Part shown: in pieces, positions 15,683 through 24,522 of the stretch
How the letters are laid out: each line of letters opens with the position of its first letter
Numbering within the stretch: the first letter of the stretch is position 1
The notes under the pieces: model-generated
What the model was told of the DNA's origin: nothing
The model's input: only the letters and a program-made list of their open reading frames with translations
Database searches by the model: none
Assembly (NCBI RefSeq): GCF_013141725.1
Contig: NZ_WHNZ01000086.1
Span: forward strand, 1-64,000
Direction: 5' to 3'
Source: Paenibacillus planticolens
GTDB lineage: Bacteria > Bacillota > Bacilli > Paenibacillales > NBRC-103111
Length of the DNA stretch: 64,000 nt
Made by a program: the position numbers and the translations under genes

Positions 15683-17698
15683 TTGTCTTTTCAGGAGCAA
15701 ATTATGCTGTGGAATCATGCGGCACTGAAAGTGCTGGACGTTCGCCGTACGATTATGCAGCCGGGCGAAAACGTACTGGCGTATCAGCTTCCGGCGAGCG
15801 TGTTTTTGTATGCAACGCGGGGGCGGGCTCAGGTGATGCTTGATGACATCGTGTATACGGCGGAGAAATGCCATATCAGTCATGCGGGCAAAGGGACTTT
15901 TCTTGATATTGTCAATGTCTTGGAAACTTTTGAGTATTTTATGGTGTTCTATAGAGCCGTTCTGGCGCTGCCGGCAAGAAAAGATTTGCTTCGGTTGCAG
16001 GAGAAAAGCAATCCTTTTAAACTGCAATTCGGATTTATGCCGCAGCATCCGCTTTTGTTGTTTGGAAAGCTGGAGGAGATGCACCATCAGTGGATGCAGC
16101 TAGGGACGTTGGAAAAGTTTCATGTCAAAGCGCTATTTCACCAGTTTGTTTATGAAATGCTGCAGCAATTGCGGGAGCAGGGCAGTGAGATGACAGGTCC
16201 GGAGCCGGTCGGCCAAGCGATCCGTTATATGCAGGAGCGATACGCCGAACAGATTACATTGCAGGGATTGGCAGAACTGCTGGATTGCAATGCGCGGCAG
16301 CTGCAGCGGTTATTCAAGGCGAAGGTAAGTATGGGGCCGATGGAGTATTTGATGCAGGTACGGCTCGGGAAGGCGAAATCGTTTCTGCAGCATACGGACG
16401 TACCGCTTTCCGAAATCGCAGAGGATATCGGGTATACGGATAGTTACTATTTTAGCCGAATATTCAAAAAGCATGTTGGCGTTTCGCCGGGACGGTTTAG
16501 AGAGCAGTCCGGTCAGATCGATTTCCGTCGCCAAAATCCATGGTTTATGTCGCAATTACCCATTGTTCCCAGTAAATTGCAAAAGTATAGTGGGTTAGGT
16601 GAGGATGAATATCATTATCATGATGTGAGCGAAGGGATGACAGCATATGTCTACACAAGTACAAAACCTTCTATAGCTGTCGGCTTCATGCTGACGCTCG
16701 CCTTACTACTTAGTGTATGCTCAGGACCTGCAGCCGCTAGCGCTCAGGCGGGTGGAAACACGACGCATCCTAATATAGCTTTGATGCAATCCCAGGCAGG
16801 TATAGCAGTATCGAGCGAATTGATTGCCAGCGCTGCTCTGCATAAAGTCCGAACGATCAAACATCTTAAAGGCGAGCTGGTGCTGGACAAAGCGCCTGAG
16901 AAAATCGTTGTGCTGGATATGCAATATATCGACCAGCTTTTGGCACTAGGCAAACAGCCAGTCGGCAGTGTTATTGCGACTACGGATGCTTCGGAATTTC
17001 CGGCCTATATCTCCCAGCAGCTGAGTGGCATCAAAGTATTGGGAACCAAGGAGAAGCCTGATCTCGAGGCGATTAGGATGGCTGAGCCAGAACTTATCGT
17101 TTGTACGGAGTTCCAGGCGCACCTGTATGACGATCTTGTTCAAATAGCGCCAACGCTGCTGCTTGATCGGAATGCCGATTGGCGTTCGACGCTTCAGACG
17201 TTTGGACAGATTACGAGCGAGGAAAATGAGGTGCCGGGCGTACTGGAATCGTACCATCAAAAGATCGCAAAACTGCAGACTGCGTTAGCAGGAAAACTGA
17301 CGGGCGAGACCGTTGCCTTAATCAGGCCGCGTGACAATCAAATTCGGCTTCACACGACTTCGCATCGCACAGCGGATATTTTGTACGGCGATCTGGGGAT
17401 GCAAGCTCCGGATTGCGCAAGAGATACGGGGAGGTCCAGCAAGTGGATTTCGCTTGAAGCTCTGCAGGATGTCGATCGTCTATTTGTTTTAACGGACGAT
17501 TCGAATCAGGCATTGACCGGGGAGTTTCAACAATCCGAGATATGGAAAGGTCTGCGAGCCGTACAAGCCAACCATGTATATACATGTAACACAACAATGT
17601 GGATCGGATACTATGGCCCTATCGCCATCGATCTCATCGCGGATGAAATAGCAGAAGCTTTGCTGGGAGAAAATACGGGATGGGGAGAGAGAATATGA
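15683..17698 (+). CDS. AraC-type regulator fused to a siderophore-binding (FecB-like) domain
   Basis: 671 residues from TTG 15683 behind AGGAGGTGA. Residues 1-160 are a cupin-like sensor part. Residues about 175-275 hold two AraC helix-turn-helices (LQGLAELLDCNARQLQRLFK; LSEIAEDIGYTDSYYFSRIF). Residues 329-349 are strongly hydrophobic. Residues about 388-665 form a periplasmic-binding domain of the Fe-siderophore class (KAPEKIVVLDMQYIDQLLALG, MAEPELIVCTEFQ). The AraC plus FecB-like combination is that of the bacillibactin sensor Btr, but the hydrophobic segment suggests a membrane-spanning form. An in-frame ATG at 16637 could alternatively give a separate secreted binder. Overlaps the next gene by ATGA. 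Confidence 0.85.
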   Translation: MSFQEQIMLWNHAALKVLDVRRTIMQPGENVLAYQLPASVFLYATRGRAQVMLDDIVYTAEKCHISHAGKGTFLDIVNVLETFEYFMVFYRAVLALPARKDLLRLQEKSNPFKLQFGFMPQHPLLLFGKLEEMHHQWMQLGTLEKFHVKALFHQFVYEMLQQLREQGSEMTGPEPVGQAIRYMQERYAEQITLQGLAELLDCNARQLQRLFKAKVSMGPMEYLMQVRLGKAKSFLQHTDVPLSEIAEDIGYTDSYYFSRIFKKHVGVSPGRFREQSGQIDFRRQNPWFMSQLPIVPSKLQKYSGLGEDEYHYHDVSEGMTAYVYTSTKPSIAVGFMLTLALLLSVCSGPAAASAQAGGNTTHPNIALMQSQAGIAVSSELIASAALHKVRTIKHLKGELVLDKAPEKIVVLDMQYIDQLLALGKQPVGSVIATTDASEFPAYISQQLSGIKVLGTKEKPDLEAIRMAEPELIVCTEFQAHLYDDLVQIAPTLLLDRNADWRSTLQTFGQITSEENEVPGVLESYHQKIAKLQTALAGKLTGETVALIRPRDNQIRLHTTSHRTADILYGDLGMQAPDCARDTGRSSKWISLEALQDVDRLFVLTDDSNQALTGEFQQSEIWKGLRAVQANHVYTCNTTMWIGYYGPIAIDLIADEIAEALLGENTGWGERI

Positions 17699-18159
17699 CC
17701 ATAACGAAAGTGCGACTGATCATCGATTCCAGTGCCGGGGATGAACTGGCGCGCGCGAAGCTGGTCGATCTGCATCAAATTGTCGTTGATCAGGTGATGC
17801 GGCTGAAAATGAAGGAAGCGGTGAAAGTTACGATTGAATATGGGGAGGCCGATCCGGATGATCGGCTTTCTTCGCAGGCGACAGACGGCGTTGAGAACGA
17901 TGGGGGCGGCTTGCAAGCCGGGAAAATGGACAGCTTAAGCGAGAGGCAGCGGCAAATCGCCGAGATGCTGTGCAACCATTATTCGATTAAACGAATAGCG
18001 GATGAGCTTTATGTGAGCGTAAATACGGTTAAGAAACATATTCAGAACATGAAAAAGGCGCTGGGTATCGACGCTTCGGGCGCAGATTTTATATATACGG
18101 TGAAACAAATGCTGCAAAAGGGGGGCAATGACGAAAAGGTCATGCTTCAATCGGAGTAG
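17695..18159 (+). CDS. LuxR-type HTH protein, coupled to the AraC/FecB regulator
   Basis: 154 residues; its ATG overlaps the TGA of the upstream regulator, so translation is probably coupled. The N-terminal 75 residues match no domain I recognise. Residues about 78-140 are a GerE/LuxR HTH (SLSERQRQIAEMLCNHYSIK, then IADELYVSVNTVKKHIQNMKKALG). No receiver domain with phosphorylatable Asp is evident. It lies between the siderophore sensor and the biosynthetic operon and is a likely second local regulator. Confidence 0.8.
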   Translation: MTITKVRLIIDSSAGDELARAKLVDLHQIVVDQVMRLKMKEAVKVTIEYGEADPDDRLSSQATDGVENDGGGLQAGKMDSLSERQRQIAEMLCNHYSIKRIADELYVSVNTVKKHIQNMKKALGIDASGADFIYTVKQMLQKGGNDEKVMLQSE

Positions 18160-18225
18160 CGATATTATCTGATTGGAGAATTTACTTGGTTCAGACTTGT
18201 TTGGTATTCTTAAAACATATTAATT

Positions 18226-18244
18226 GATAATGATTATCAGTATC
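18226..18244 (+). promoter_or_regulatory. Fur box before siderophore biosynthesis operon
   Basis: GATAATGATTATCAGTATC matches the 19-bp Fur consensus at 17 positions, about 40 bp before the aminotransferase start. This is the strongest 19-mer match among the Fur boxes in the siderophore region. Confidence 0.85.
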
Positions 18245-18283
18245 AATTAACTAAAAACAAGGTCTGAAGGAGTGAAGCATACC

Positions 18284-19651
18284 ATGGTCAATCTTACTGT
18301 CACGGAACAGTCCCAAAATACGCGCTATCTCGAAAGCCAATCGCAGCGGGAATCCAACGCGAGATCGTATCCCAGAAGGCTTCCGATTGCGATACAAGAA
18401 GCGGAGGGAATTTACGTAAAAGATATGGACGGCAAGGTGTATTACGACTGTCTTGCCGGTGCCGGAACGCTTGCACTCGGTCATAATCATCCTGTGGTCG
18501 TTGAGGCCATCAAGGAAATGCTGGACAGCAAACGACCGCTGCACACGCTGGACCTGACGACTCCGCTGAAGGAAAGGTTCGTAGATGAGTTGTTTGCCAG
18601 CTTGCCGGACGAGTTTGCTAAGAACGCCCGCATCCAATTCTGCGGCCCGACAGGCGGGGATGCCATTGAAGCAGCGATTAAGCTGGTCAAAACAGCAACG
18701 GGCAACCGCAGCATCCTGTCCTTCCAAGGCGGATACCACGGATCAACGCATGCGGCGATGAGCCTCAGCGGAACGCTTGGGCAGAAAGAGAAAGTGAACG
18801 GGCTGATTCCTGACGTACACTTCATGCCGTACCCTTACGCATACCGCTGCCCGTTTGGCGTTGGCGGAGAGCGGACGCAGGAGATCTCCTCCCGCTATAT
18901 CGAGAACTTGCTCGACGATCCCGAAAGCGGCATTGTTTCGCCGGCCGGCATGATTTTTGAAGTTGTGCAAGGCGAAGGGGGCTCTATTCCTGCACCTGTG
19001 GAATGGCTGCGCGAAATGCGCAGAATCACGCAGGAGCGGAACATTCCGCTCATTATTGATGAGGTGCAGACGGGACTTGGGCGAACCGGCAAGCTGTTCG
19101 CTTTCGAGCATGCCGGCATCGTCCCGGATGTGCTGGTGTTGTCGAAAGCGATTGGCGGCAGCCTGCCGCTATCGGTCGTCATTTACCATAACAAATTGGA
19201 TGTATGGAAACCTGGTGCCCATATCGGTACGTTCCGGGGCAACCAAATGGCGATGGCAGCCGGTCTTGCCACGCTGAAATATATCAAAGAACACGATATT
19301 CCCGGCAAAGTGGAGAAGCTCGGTGAACATCTTCGCAAACATTTGAATGCGCTGAAGCTGGATGTGACTTGTATCGGAGACGTGCGTGGCCGGGGATTAA
19401 TGGTCGGTGTAGAAATCGTCAACGCCAAAAAGACGTTGGACCCATTAGGCCATTATCCGCAGTATCCTGAGTTGGCCAGACGGATTCAGCAGGAATGCTT
19501 CCATAGAGGCTTAATTCTTGAAGTCGGCGGCAGACATTCCTCCGTCATGCGTTTCCTGCCCCCGCTCATCGTCACGCAGCAGCAATTGGATGAGATTGCA
19601 CGCCTGTTCAGCGAAGCCGTTCAAGCGGCTTACACAGCTTTGGATGCATGA
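18284..19651 (+). CDS. class III aminotransferase, probable diaminobutyrate--2-oxoglutarate aminotransferase
   Basis: 455 residues; ATG 18284 chosen because the upstream GTG lies inside the AAGGAG ribosome site. PLP-dependent fold type I: the cofactor lysine is K288 in LSKAIGG, with IIDEVQTGLGRTG before it. FCGPTGGDAIEAAIKLVKTATG and HGSTHAAMSLSGT are typical of the DABA aminotransferase branch (RhbA/PvdH/Dat), which forms L-2,4-diaminobutyrate from aspartate semialdehyde and glutamate. As first gene of the NIS operon it should supply the amine building block. No DABA decarboxylase gene is present here. Confidence 0.85.
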   Translation: MVNLTVTEQSQNTRYLESQSQRESNARSYPRRLPIAIQEAEGIYVKDMDGKVYYDCLAGAGTLALGHNHPVVVEAIKEMLDSKRPLHTLDLTTPLKERFVDELFASLPDEFAKNARIQFCGPTGGDAIEAAIKLVKTATGNRSILSFQGGYHGSTHAAMSLSGTLGQKEKVNGLIPDVHFMPYPYAYRCPFGVGGERTQEISSRYIENLLDDPESGIVSPAGMIFEVVQGEGGSIPAPVEWLREMRRITQERNIPLIIDEVQTGLGRTGKLFAFEHAGIVPDVLVLSKAIGGSLPLSVVIYHNKLDVWKPGAHIGTFRGNQMAMAAGLATLKYIKEHDIPGKVEKLGEHLRKHLNALKLDVTCIGDVRGRGLMVGVEIVNAKKTLDPLGHYPQYPELARRIQQECFHRGLILEVGGRHSSVMRFLPPLIVTQQQLDEIARLFSEAVQAAYTALDA

Positions 19652-19686
19652 TCGGAGCCGGTAGAGAAAGGAGAGATCGACCACGG

Positions 19687-21450
19687 ATGTTACAACAGCA
19701 AACGGACGCAGCCGCAAAAAGCGCTGAGCTGGCCGAAAAGGCAACCATACGCGCATTACTGAACTGTTATTTGAGAGAGACCGGGGAAAGAGATCCAAGA
19801 GCTGCAATCCCCGGATTGCGTTATTTCATCGAATCCTTCCCTAAGCAGGGCGACCCGTTTATGCTGCATCTTCCAATGATCGGCAAAACGATTGCCGGGG
19901 CCATGACTTACTATTCGGCCATTGGACAGCACGTGTATGGCGCGTTCGTATACGAAGCGGTATCCGGTGGAGTATTTCGCGAACTGGATATGGCGCGATT
20001 GCTTACACTGCTGCTCTCCGAGCTGGGATGCCGTGAAAAAGCTGGCGATCGCGAGGCGCACGAGCAGATCATACGAACGCGAATCGAGAACAGCTACCGC
20101 CAAATGAGCCGGTATATGAAGCATTTCCTTCATCAAGGACAAGCGGAGCAAGCCTGGAAGCCGGAATGCGTCCGTTCGGAGCAGTCGCTCTATACCGGCC
20201 ATCCGTTTCATCCCTATCCGAAAAGCACCGAAGGCTTCGACTTCAGCGAGCTTGCGGCATACAGCCCCGAGATGGGCGCCTCCTTCCAGCTGCATTACTT
20301 TGCAGTCCGCAAGGAATTCGTCCATGAAGAGTGGCTGGCCGGAGAAGAAGATGGGGCGATTCCGCCGTCTGCCATTTTGCACGCTCGTCAGCAGTTGGGG
20401 GAGGCAGCGGGCGACTACCGCCTGCTGCCCATGCATCCATGGCAAGCGGATTATGTGATGCGCCAGCCTCAAGTACGGCAATGGCTGAAACAATCCGCCA
20501 TCATTAGTCTTGGCTTGTGCGGGCCTGTCGTATATCCGACTTCTTCGGTAAGAACAGTATGGGAACCGACAGGAGGCTACGGCTTCAAGCTGCCGCTGCA
20601 TGTTCGCATTACGAATCTGCTCCGCGAGAATACGCAAGAGCAAGCTGAGCGGACGATGGATGCGGCTAGAGTACTGCATCATCTTAAGCATGAATGCCAA
20701 ACCGATTGCTTCCAGATCCTGTCGGAGACAGGCTACAGCAGCGTTAGGCTGAAGGGGATGCCGGAAGAATGGTCATCAAGCTTCACGGTCATCTACCGTC
20801 CGATGGAACTTCCTAACCCGTTCACCTATGTACTGGCATCGCTCTTGGAAAGTTTGCCGGAACAAACGGAGCCCAAGCTGATCCAGGCCATCAGACGAAG
20901 CGGGCAGGGAGTGCTTCCTGATTTGCGCGACTGGTTGGCAGTCTATTTGCGAATTTCAATGGTATCGCTGCTGCGGCTGTTAGCCAAATGGGGAATCTCC
21001 TTCGAGGCGCATTTGCAGAATTCGCTGGTGTCCCTGAAGAATGGCATGCCCGACTGCTATTATGTGCGCGACCTCGAAGGCGTCAGCATCGATCACCGCA
21101 AGGCAGCCGGAGCGGGCTGGATAGGCAAGCTGATCGCAGAGAGCAGTCCAGTGCTGTACGAAGAATCCGAAGCTTGGATGAGGACCAAATATTATTTCTT
21201 CGTGAACCATTTGGGTTCACTGATTCATACGATAGCGGCCTACAGCCGTGAAGGCGAAGAACATTACTGGCGCATAGTTCAACTAGTGCTCCAACAGGAG
21301 CGTTTAGATGCGGACGACCCCATGCTCCCTTATATCGACGATTTACTGCACAGCGAAAGTCTGCCGGCGAAAGCCAATTTCACCAGCTGTTTTCTGGCCA
21401 GAGGAGAAAGACCGCTGTTCGTCGACATCCCCAATCCGATGAAGGTATAG
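19687..21450 (+). CDS. NIS siderophore synthetase (IucA/IucC family), sbnC position
   Basis: 587 residues; ATG 19687 with GGAGAG upstream (an ATG at 19648 overlaps the previous stop but lacks a ribosome site). ATP-dependent ligase joining a carboxylate to an amine or alcohol. Family motifs are present: TGHPFHPYPKSTEGF (ATP site), MHPWQADYV, YPTSSVRTVWEP, KLPLHVRITN, and the C-terminal FEAHLQNSLVSL with YVRDLEGVSI. It occupies the position of sbnC, directly before an exporter gene. Which carboxylate it activates is not decided here. Confidence 0.9.
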   Translation: MLQQQTDAAAKSAELAEKATIRALLNCYLRETGERDPRAAIPGLRYFIESFPKQGDPFMLHLPMIGKTIAGAMTYYSAIGQHVYGAFVYEAVSGGVFRELDMARLLTLLLSELGCREKAGDREAHEQIIRTRIENSYRQMSRYMKHFLHQGQAEQAWKPECVRSEQSLYTGHPFHPYPKSTEGFDFSELAAYSPEMGASFQLHYFAVRKEFVHEEWLAGEEDGAIPPSAILHARQQLGEAAGDYRLLPMHPWQADYVMRQPQVRQWLKQSAIISLGLCGPVVYPTSSVRTVWEPTGGYGFKLPLHVRITNLLRENTQEQAERTMDAARVLHHLKHECQTDCFQILSETGYSSVRLKGMPEEWSSSFTVIYRPMELPNPFTYVLASLLESLPEQTEPKLIQAIRRSGQGVLPDLRDWLAVYLRISMVSLLRLLAKWGISFEAHLQNSLVSLKNGMPDCYYVRDLEGVSIDHRKAAGAGWIGKLIAESSPVLYEESEAWMRTKYYFFVNHLGSLIHTIAAYSREGEEHYWRIVQLVLQQERLDADDPMLPYIDDLLHSESLPAKANFTSCFLARGERPLFVDIPNPMKV

Positions 21451-21452
21451 CC

Positions 21453-22691
21453 GTGGACAAATGGAAACGCAACTTGTACATCATCTATGTCGGTCAATTT
21501 CTGGCTATGGCTTCCACAAGCAGCATTACCCCTTTTTTACCGCTGTATTTGCAAGATCTTGGACTAACCGATCCGAAAAAAGTGCTTTTCTGGTCAGGGA
21601 TGATCTACGGAGCGAATCTATTGACGGCCTTTCTGTTCTCGCCGCTCTGGGGGAAGCTGGCCGACAAGTGCGGTCGCAAAGTCATGCTGGTGCGCTCCGG
21701 CATCGGCATGGCCGTTACGATCACCTTGATGGGCGTTGCCACCAGTCCTGTGCAGCTGCTGCTGCTGCGTCTCGTCAACGGCGTGCTTTCCGGGTTCGGT
21801 CCGGCAGCCATTGCCCTTACGGCAACGAATACGCCCAAAGAGCGCAGCGGGTATGCGCTGGGCATGTTACACTCCGGCGCGGTAGCCGGTACGATATGCG
21901 GGCCGCTGCTAGGCGGTTTGATGGCCGACCATTTCGGTCTGAGAGAGGTGTTCTTTTATACGGGCATCAGCATTTTCGTTGCGGCATTAATCGTTATTTT
22001 CGGCGTTAAGGAAACGTTTGAGAAGAAAGAAAGAACCGAGAAGAAGACGGGGATGATACAGGATTTTAAAACGATCGTGGCTAGAAAGCCAATCGCCTCG
22101 CTATTCGTCTCCTCTGCCCTGTTAAGGGCGGCAATGATCGGCACCCTGCCGCTCATTCCGCTGTATGTGCAGCAATTGGCGGCCGGATCCAATAATCTGG
22201 TCGTCCTCGCAGGCATAACCTCGGCAGCTATGGGCATTGCCAATATGATCACGGCTCCGCATCTGGGCAAGCTGGGCGACAAATTCGGTTCGCACCGGAT
22301 CTTCCTCTATGCGGTGTTTGGCGCGATTGTTTTCTCGATCCCGCAAGCGTTCGTCCACCAACTGTGGCAGTTAATCGTGTTAAGGTTTTGCACGGGTGCC
22401 TGCATTGGCGGCATGATGCCGTCGATGAATGTGCTCATCCGGCAGTATGCGCCGGCAGGCATGGAGAGCCGGACATACAGCTATGTCAATTGCGCCGTGC
22501 TGCTGGGCGGTTTGGCAGGCTCGCTCGGTATGGGCGCAGTAGCGTCCGGCTTCGGCTTGCCGATGATTTTTCTTTGTGCGGCAGTCCTGCTCATCATCAG
22601 CAACATTTGGATGAAAGTGAAAGTGTTCCCTTATATCGTGCAGCGCAATGAATCGGCCGTCCTGACAGGCAGCCAGGAAATATACAAATGA
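21453..22691 (+). CDS. MFS siderophore exporter, sbnD position
   Basis: 412 residues from GTG, starting two bases after the previous stop behind GAAGG. Twelve hydrophobic segments are expected. The MFS loop 2-3 signature GKLADKCGRKVMLV is near residues 67-80 and its relic LGKLGDKFGSHRIFL opens the second half. Embedded between NIS synthetase genes exactly as sbnD is in staphyloferrin B clusters, so export of the finished siderophore is the natural role. Codon spacing shows tight coupling. Confidence 0.88.
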   Translation: MDKWKRNLYIIYVGQFLAMASTSSITPFLPLYLQDLGLTDPKKVLFWSGMIYGANLLTAFLFSPLWGKLADKCGRKVMLVRSGIGMAVTITLMGVATSPVQLLLLRLVNGVLSGFGPAAIALTATNTPKERSGYALGMLHSGAVAGTICGPLLGGLMADHFGLREVFFYTGISIFVAALIVIFGVKETFEKKERTEKKTGMIQDFKTIVARKPIASLFVSSALLRAAMIGTLPLIPLYVQQLAAGSNNLVVLAGITSAAMGIANMITAPHLGKLGDKFGSHRIFLYAVFGAIVFSIPQAFVHQLWQLIVLRFCTGACIGGMMPSMNVLIRQYAPAGMESRTYSYVNCAVLLGGLAGSLGMGAVASGFGLPMIFLCAAVLLIISNIWMKVKVFPYIVQRNESAVLTGSQEIYK

Positions 22692-22701
22692 GGTGTAACG
22701 A

Positions 22702-24522
22702 ATGACCAACACACAATGGGTATCTGCAAGCCAGTCTGATATTGAAGCAAAAGTGGAGCAGCGGGTGCTTGGCCAGTTGATTGAAGCTGTTCTTTATGAA
22801 GAAATAGCCGTGCCTTTAAGCGGAATACCGGTTTCCGGATTTGACGGTGAGCTTGTTTTGCAGGGACAGACGGCTGCAGGTGAGCCGGTTAAGTATCGTT
22901 TTAAGGCGAAGCGGAAATTTACCTTTGACCGCATACGTATAGCCAGAGAGAAGATCGAGCGGCAGAAAGGGAATGGAGAATGGGAGGCTGCGCAGGTATC
23001 CCCGTTCGTAGAAGAAGTTCTCGGTCAGGTTCAGCCGGATCAAGAGCGGCTGGTGATGCTGCAAGATGAGCTGCGGAATACCTTCGCGAAAGACGTGCAG
23101 GCTCAGACTTACAGAGCCTCCGTGCCTGAATCGGGGCAGCAGCGGAGCTATGATGAGTTGGAAAGCTTGCTGGACGGACATCCGTATCACCCGTGCTATA
23201 AATCGCGAATCGGCTTTAGCGCGGAGGAGAACGCACAATACGGTCCGGAGTTTAGAGGAGACCTGCAGCCTGTATGGCTGGCGGTTTCCAAGGCTGAAAG
23301 TCAGCTGTCCCTTCTGGAGGGGGAAGATTACCCGGCCATCCTCCGGTATGAGCTTGGGAGCGAAACCTATCGGCAGTTCGAGTCTGTTTTGACGGACAAA
23401 GGGCTGATTGTGGAGGACTACTTGTTCATGCCTGTTCATCCGTGGCAGTGGGAGCATGTGATTGCATCGGCTTTTGAGCAGCAGTTAGCGGAATCTAAGA
23501 TTGTAAGGCTTGGTCATGGGGCGGATGTGTATCATGCGCAGCAATCCATTCGCAGTTGGGCAAATCAATCGAACAAAGAGAAAGCTTATTTGAAAATGGC
23601 GCTGAATATCACGAATACGTCGACGAGACGCATGCTCGCGAAGCATACCGTTCTGAACGCACCGCTTGTCTCACGTTGGCTGCTGTCGCTGACGGAGAAC
23701 GATGCAGTAGCGCAGAAGCTTGGTTTGGTTTTTCTGGCGGAGTTCGCAGGGATCACTTATCAGTATGAGAAGCTTCCGGAAAACTTGCAGCCGCAGGCGT
23801 ACGGGAACTTAGGGGTTGTGTGGAGACAAAGCGTACACTGCTTTTTGAAAGAGGGCGAAGGCGCCATTCCGTTAAGCTCGGTTACGTATATAGACGGCAA
23901 GCAGCCATTCATTGAACCTTGGGTGCAAAAATACGGCATCAAAGCATGGACGCGCCAACTGCTGGATGTGGCCATCACTCCACTTATCCACATGCTATAT
24001 GCGCACGGATTGGCGATGGAGTCGCATGCACAAAATATCGTCCTCCTTCATAAGGACGGCCTGCCCGCCCGGCTGGCATTGAAAGATTTCCATGATGGCC
24101 TGCGGTTCTCCAAAGCGCAGCTGCCGCAGCCTGAGGCTTGCCCGGATCTGAACCTGGAGCCTGCGGCGCATCGGGCGATCAACCGCCATTCCTATATGCA
24201 AACCGACGATTTGGATGCGGTAAAAGATTTTCTGCACAGCGCCTTTTTCTTTGTGTGCTTAGGCGATATCGGCCTATTTTTGCTTGAACGGTATGGGCTT
24301 GCAGAGTCGGAATTTTGGCAAATGGTCGCTGATGTGATTCATCAGTATCAGCAGGAGCACCCCGAGCATGGGGCTAACTTTGAAAAATATAATCTCTTCT
24401 CCGATACAATTCGGATCGAACAGTTAGCGCGGAGAAGGTTGTGGAAAGACATGGAAGTCGATCCCAAGCATGTTCCGAATCCTTTATCTCACTTTCGTTT
24501 CTCACAAGGAGGCCAAGCCTAA
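22702..24522 (+). CDS. NIS siderophore synthetase (IucA/IucC family), sbnE position
   Basis: 606 residues; ATG 22702 behind GAGGTG. Clear IucA/IucC motifs: DGHPYHPCYKSRIGFS (about 150-166), MPVHPWQWEHV, HAQQSIRSW, KMALNITNTSTRRML, MESHAQNIVLLH and LKDFHDGLRF. The intact GHPxHPxxKxRxGF and SHAQN elements suggest an active enzyme. The order and the close spacing to the next gene fit sbnE, where the homologue condenses citrate with a diamine. Its exact substrate is an inference. Confidence 0.9.
   Translation: MTNTQWVSASQSDIEAKVEQRVLGQLIEAVLYEEIAVPLSGIPVSGFDGELVLQGQTAAGEPVKYRFKAKRKFTFDRIRIAREKIERQKGNGEWEAAQVSPFVEEVLGQVQPDQERLVMLQDELRNTFAKDVQAQTYRASVPESGQQRSYDELESLLDGHPYHPCYKSRIGFSAEENAQYGPEFRGDLQPVWLAVSKAESQLSLLEGEDYPAILRYELGSETYRQFESVLTDKGLIVEDYLFMPVHPWQWEHVIASAFEQQLAESKIVRLGHGADVYHAQQSIRSWANQSNKEKAYLKMALNITNTSTRRMLAKHTVLNAPLVSRWLLSLTENDAVAQKLGLVFLAEFAGITYQYEKLPENLQPQAYGNLGVVWRQSVHCFLKEGEGAIPLSSVTYIDGKQPFIEPWVQKYGIKAWTRQLLDVAITPLIHMLYAHGLAMESHAQNIVLLHKDGLPARLALKDFHDGLRFSKAQLPQPEACPDLNLEPAAHRAINRHSYMQTDDLDAVKDFLHSAFFFVCLGDIGLFLLERYGLAESEFWQMVADVIHQYQQEHPEHGANFEKYNLFSDTIRIEQLARRRLWKDMEVDPKHVPNPLSHFRFSQGGQA

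Noticed and set aside
16555..16760. Frameshift or assembly fusion of separate AraC and binding-protein genes
   Set aside because: The frame is continuous, the linker is long and in frame, and Btr-type fusions are known; kept only as an internal-start alternative.
18272..18283. GTG start for the aminotransferase
   Set aside because: The codon falls inside the AAGGAG ribosome site; ATG 18284 is correctly spaced.
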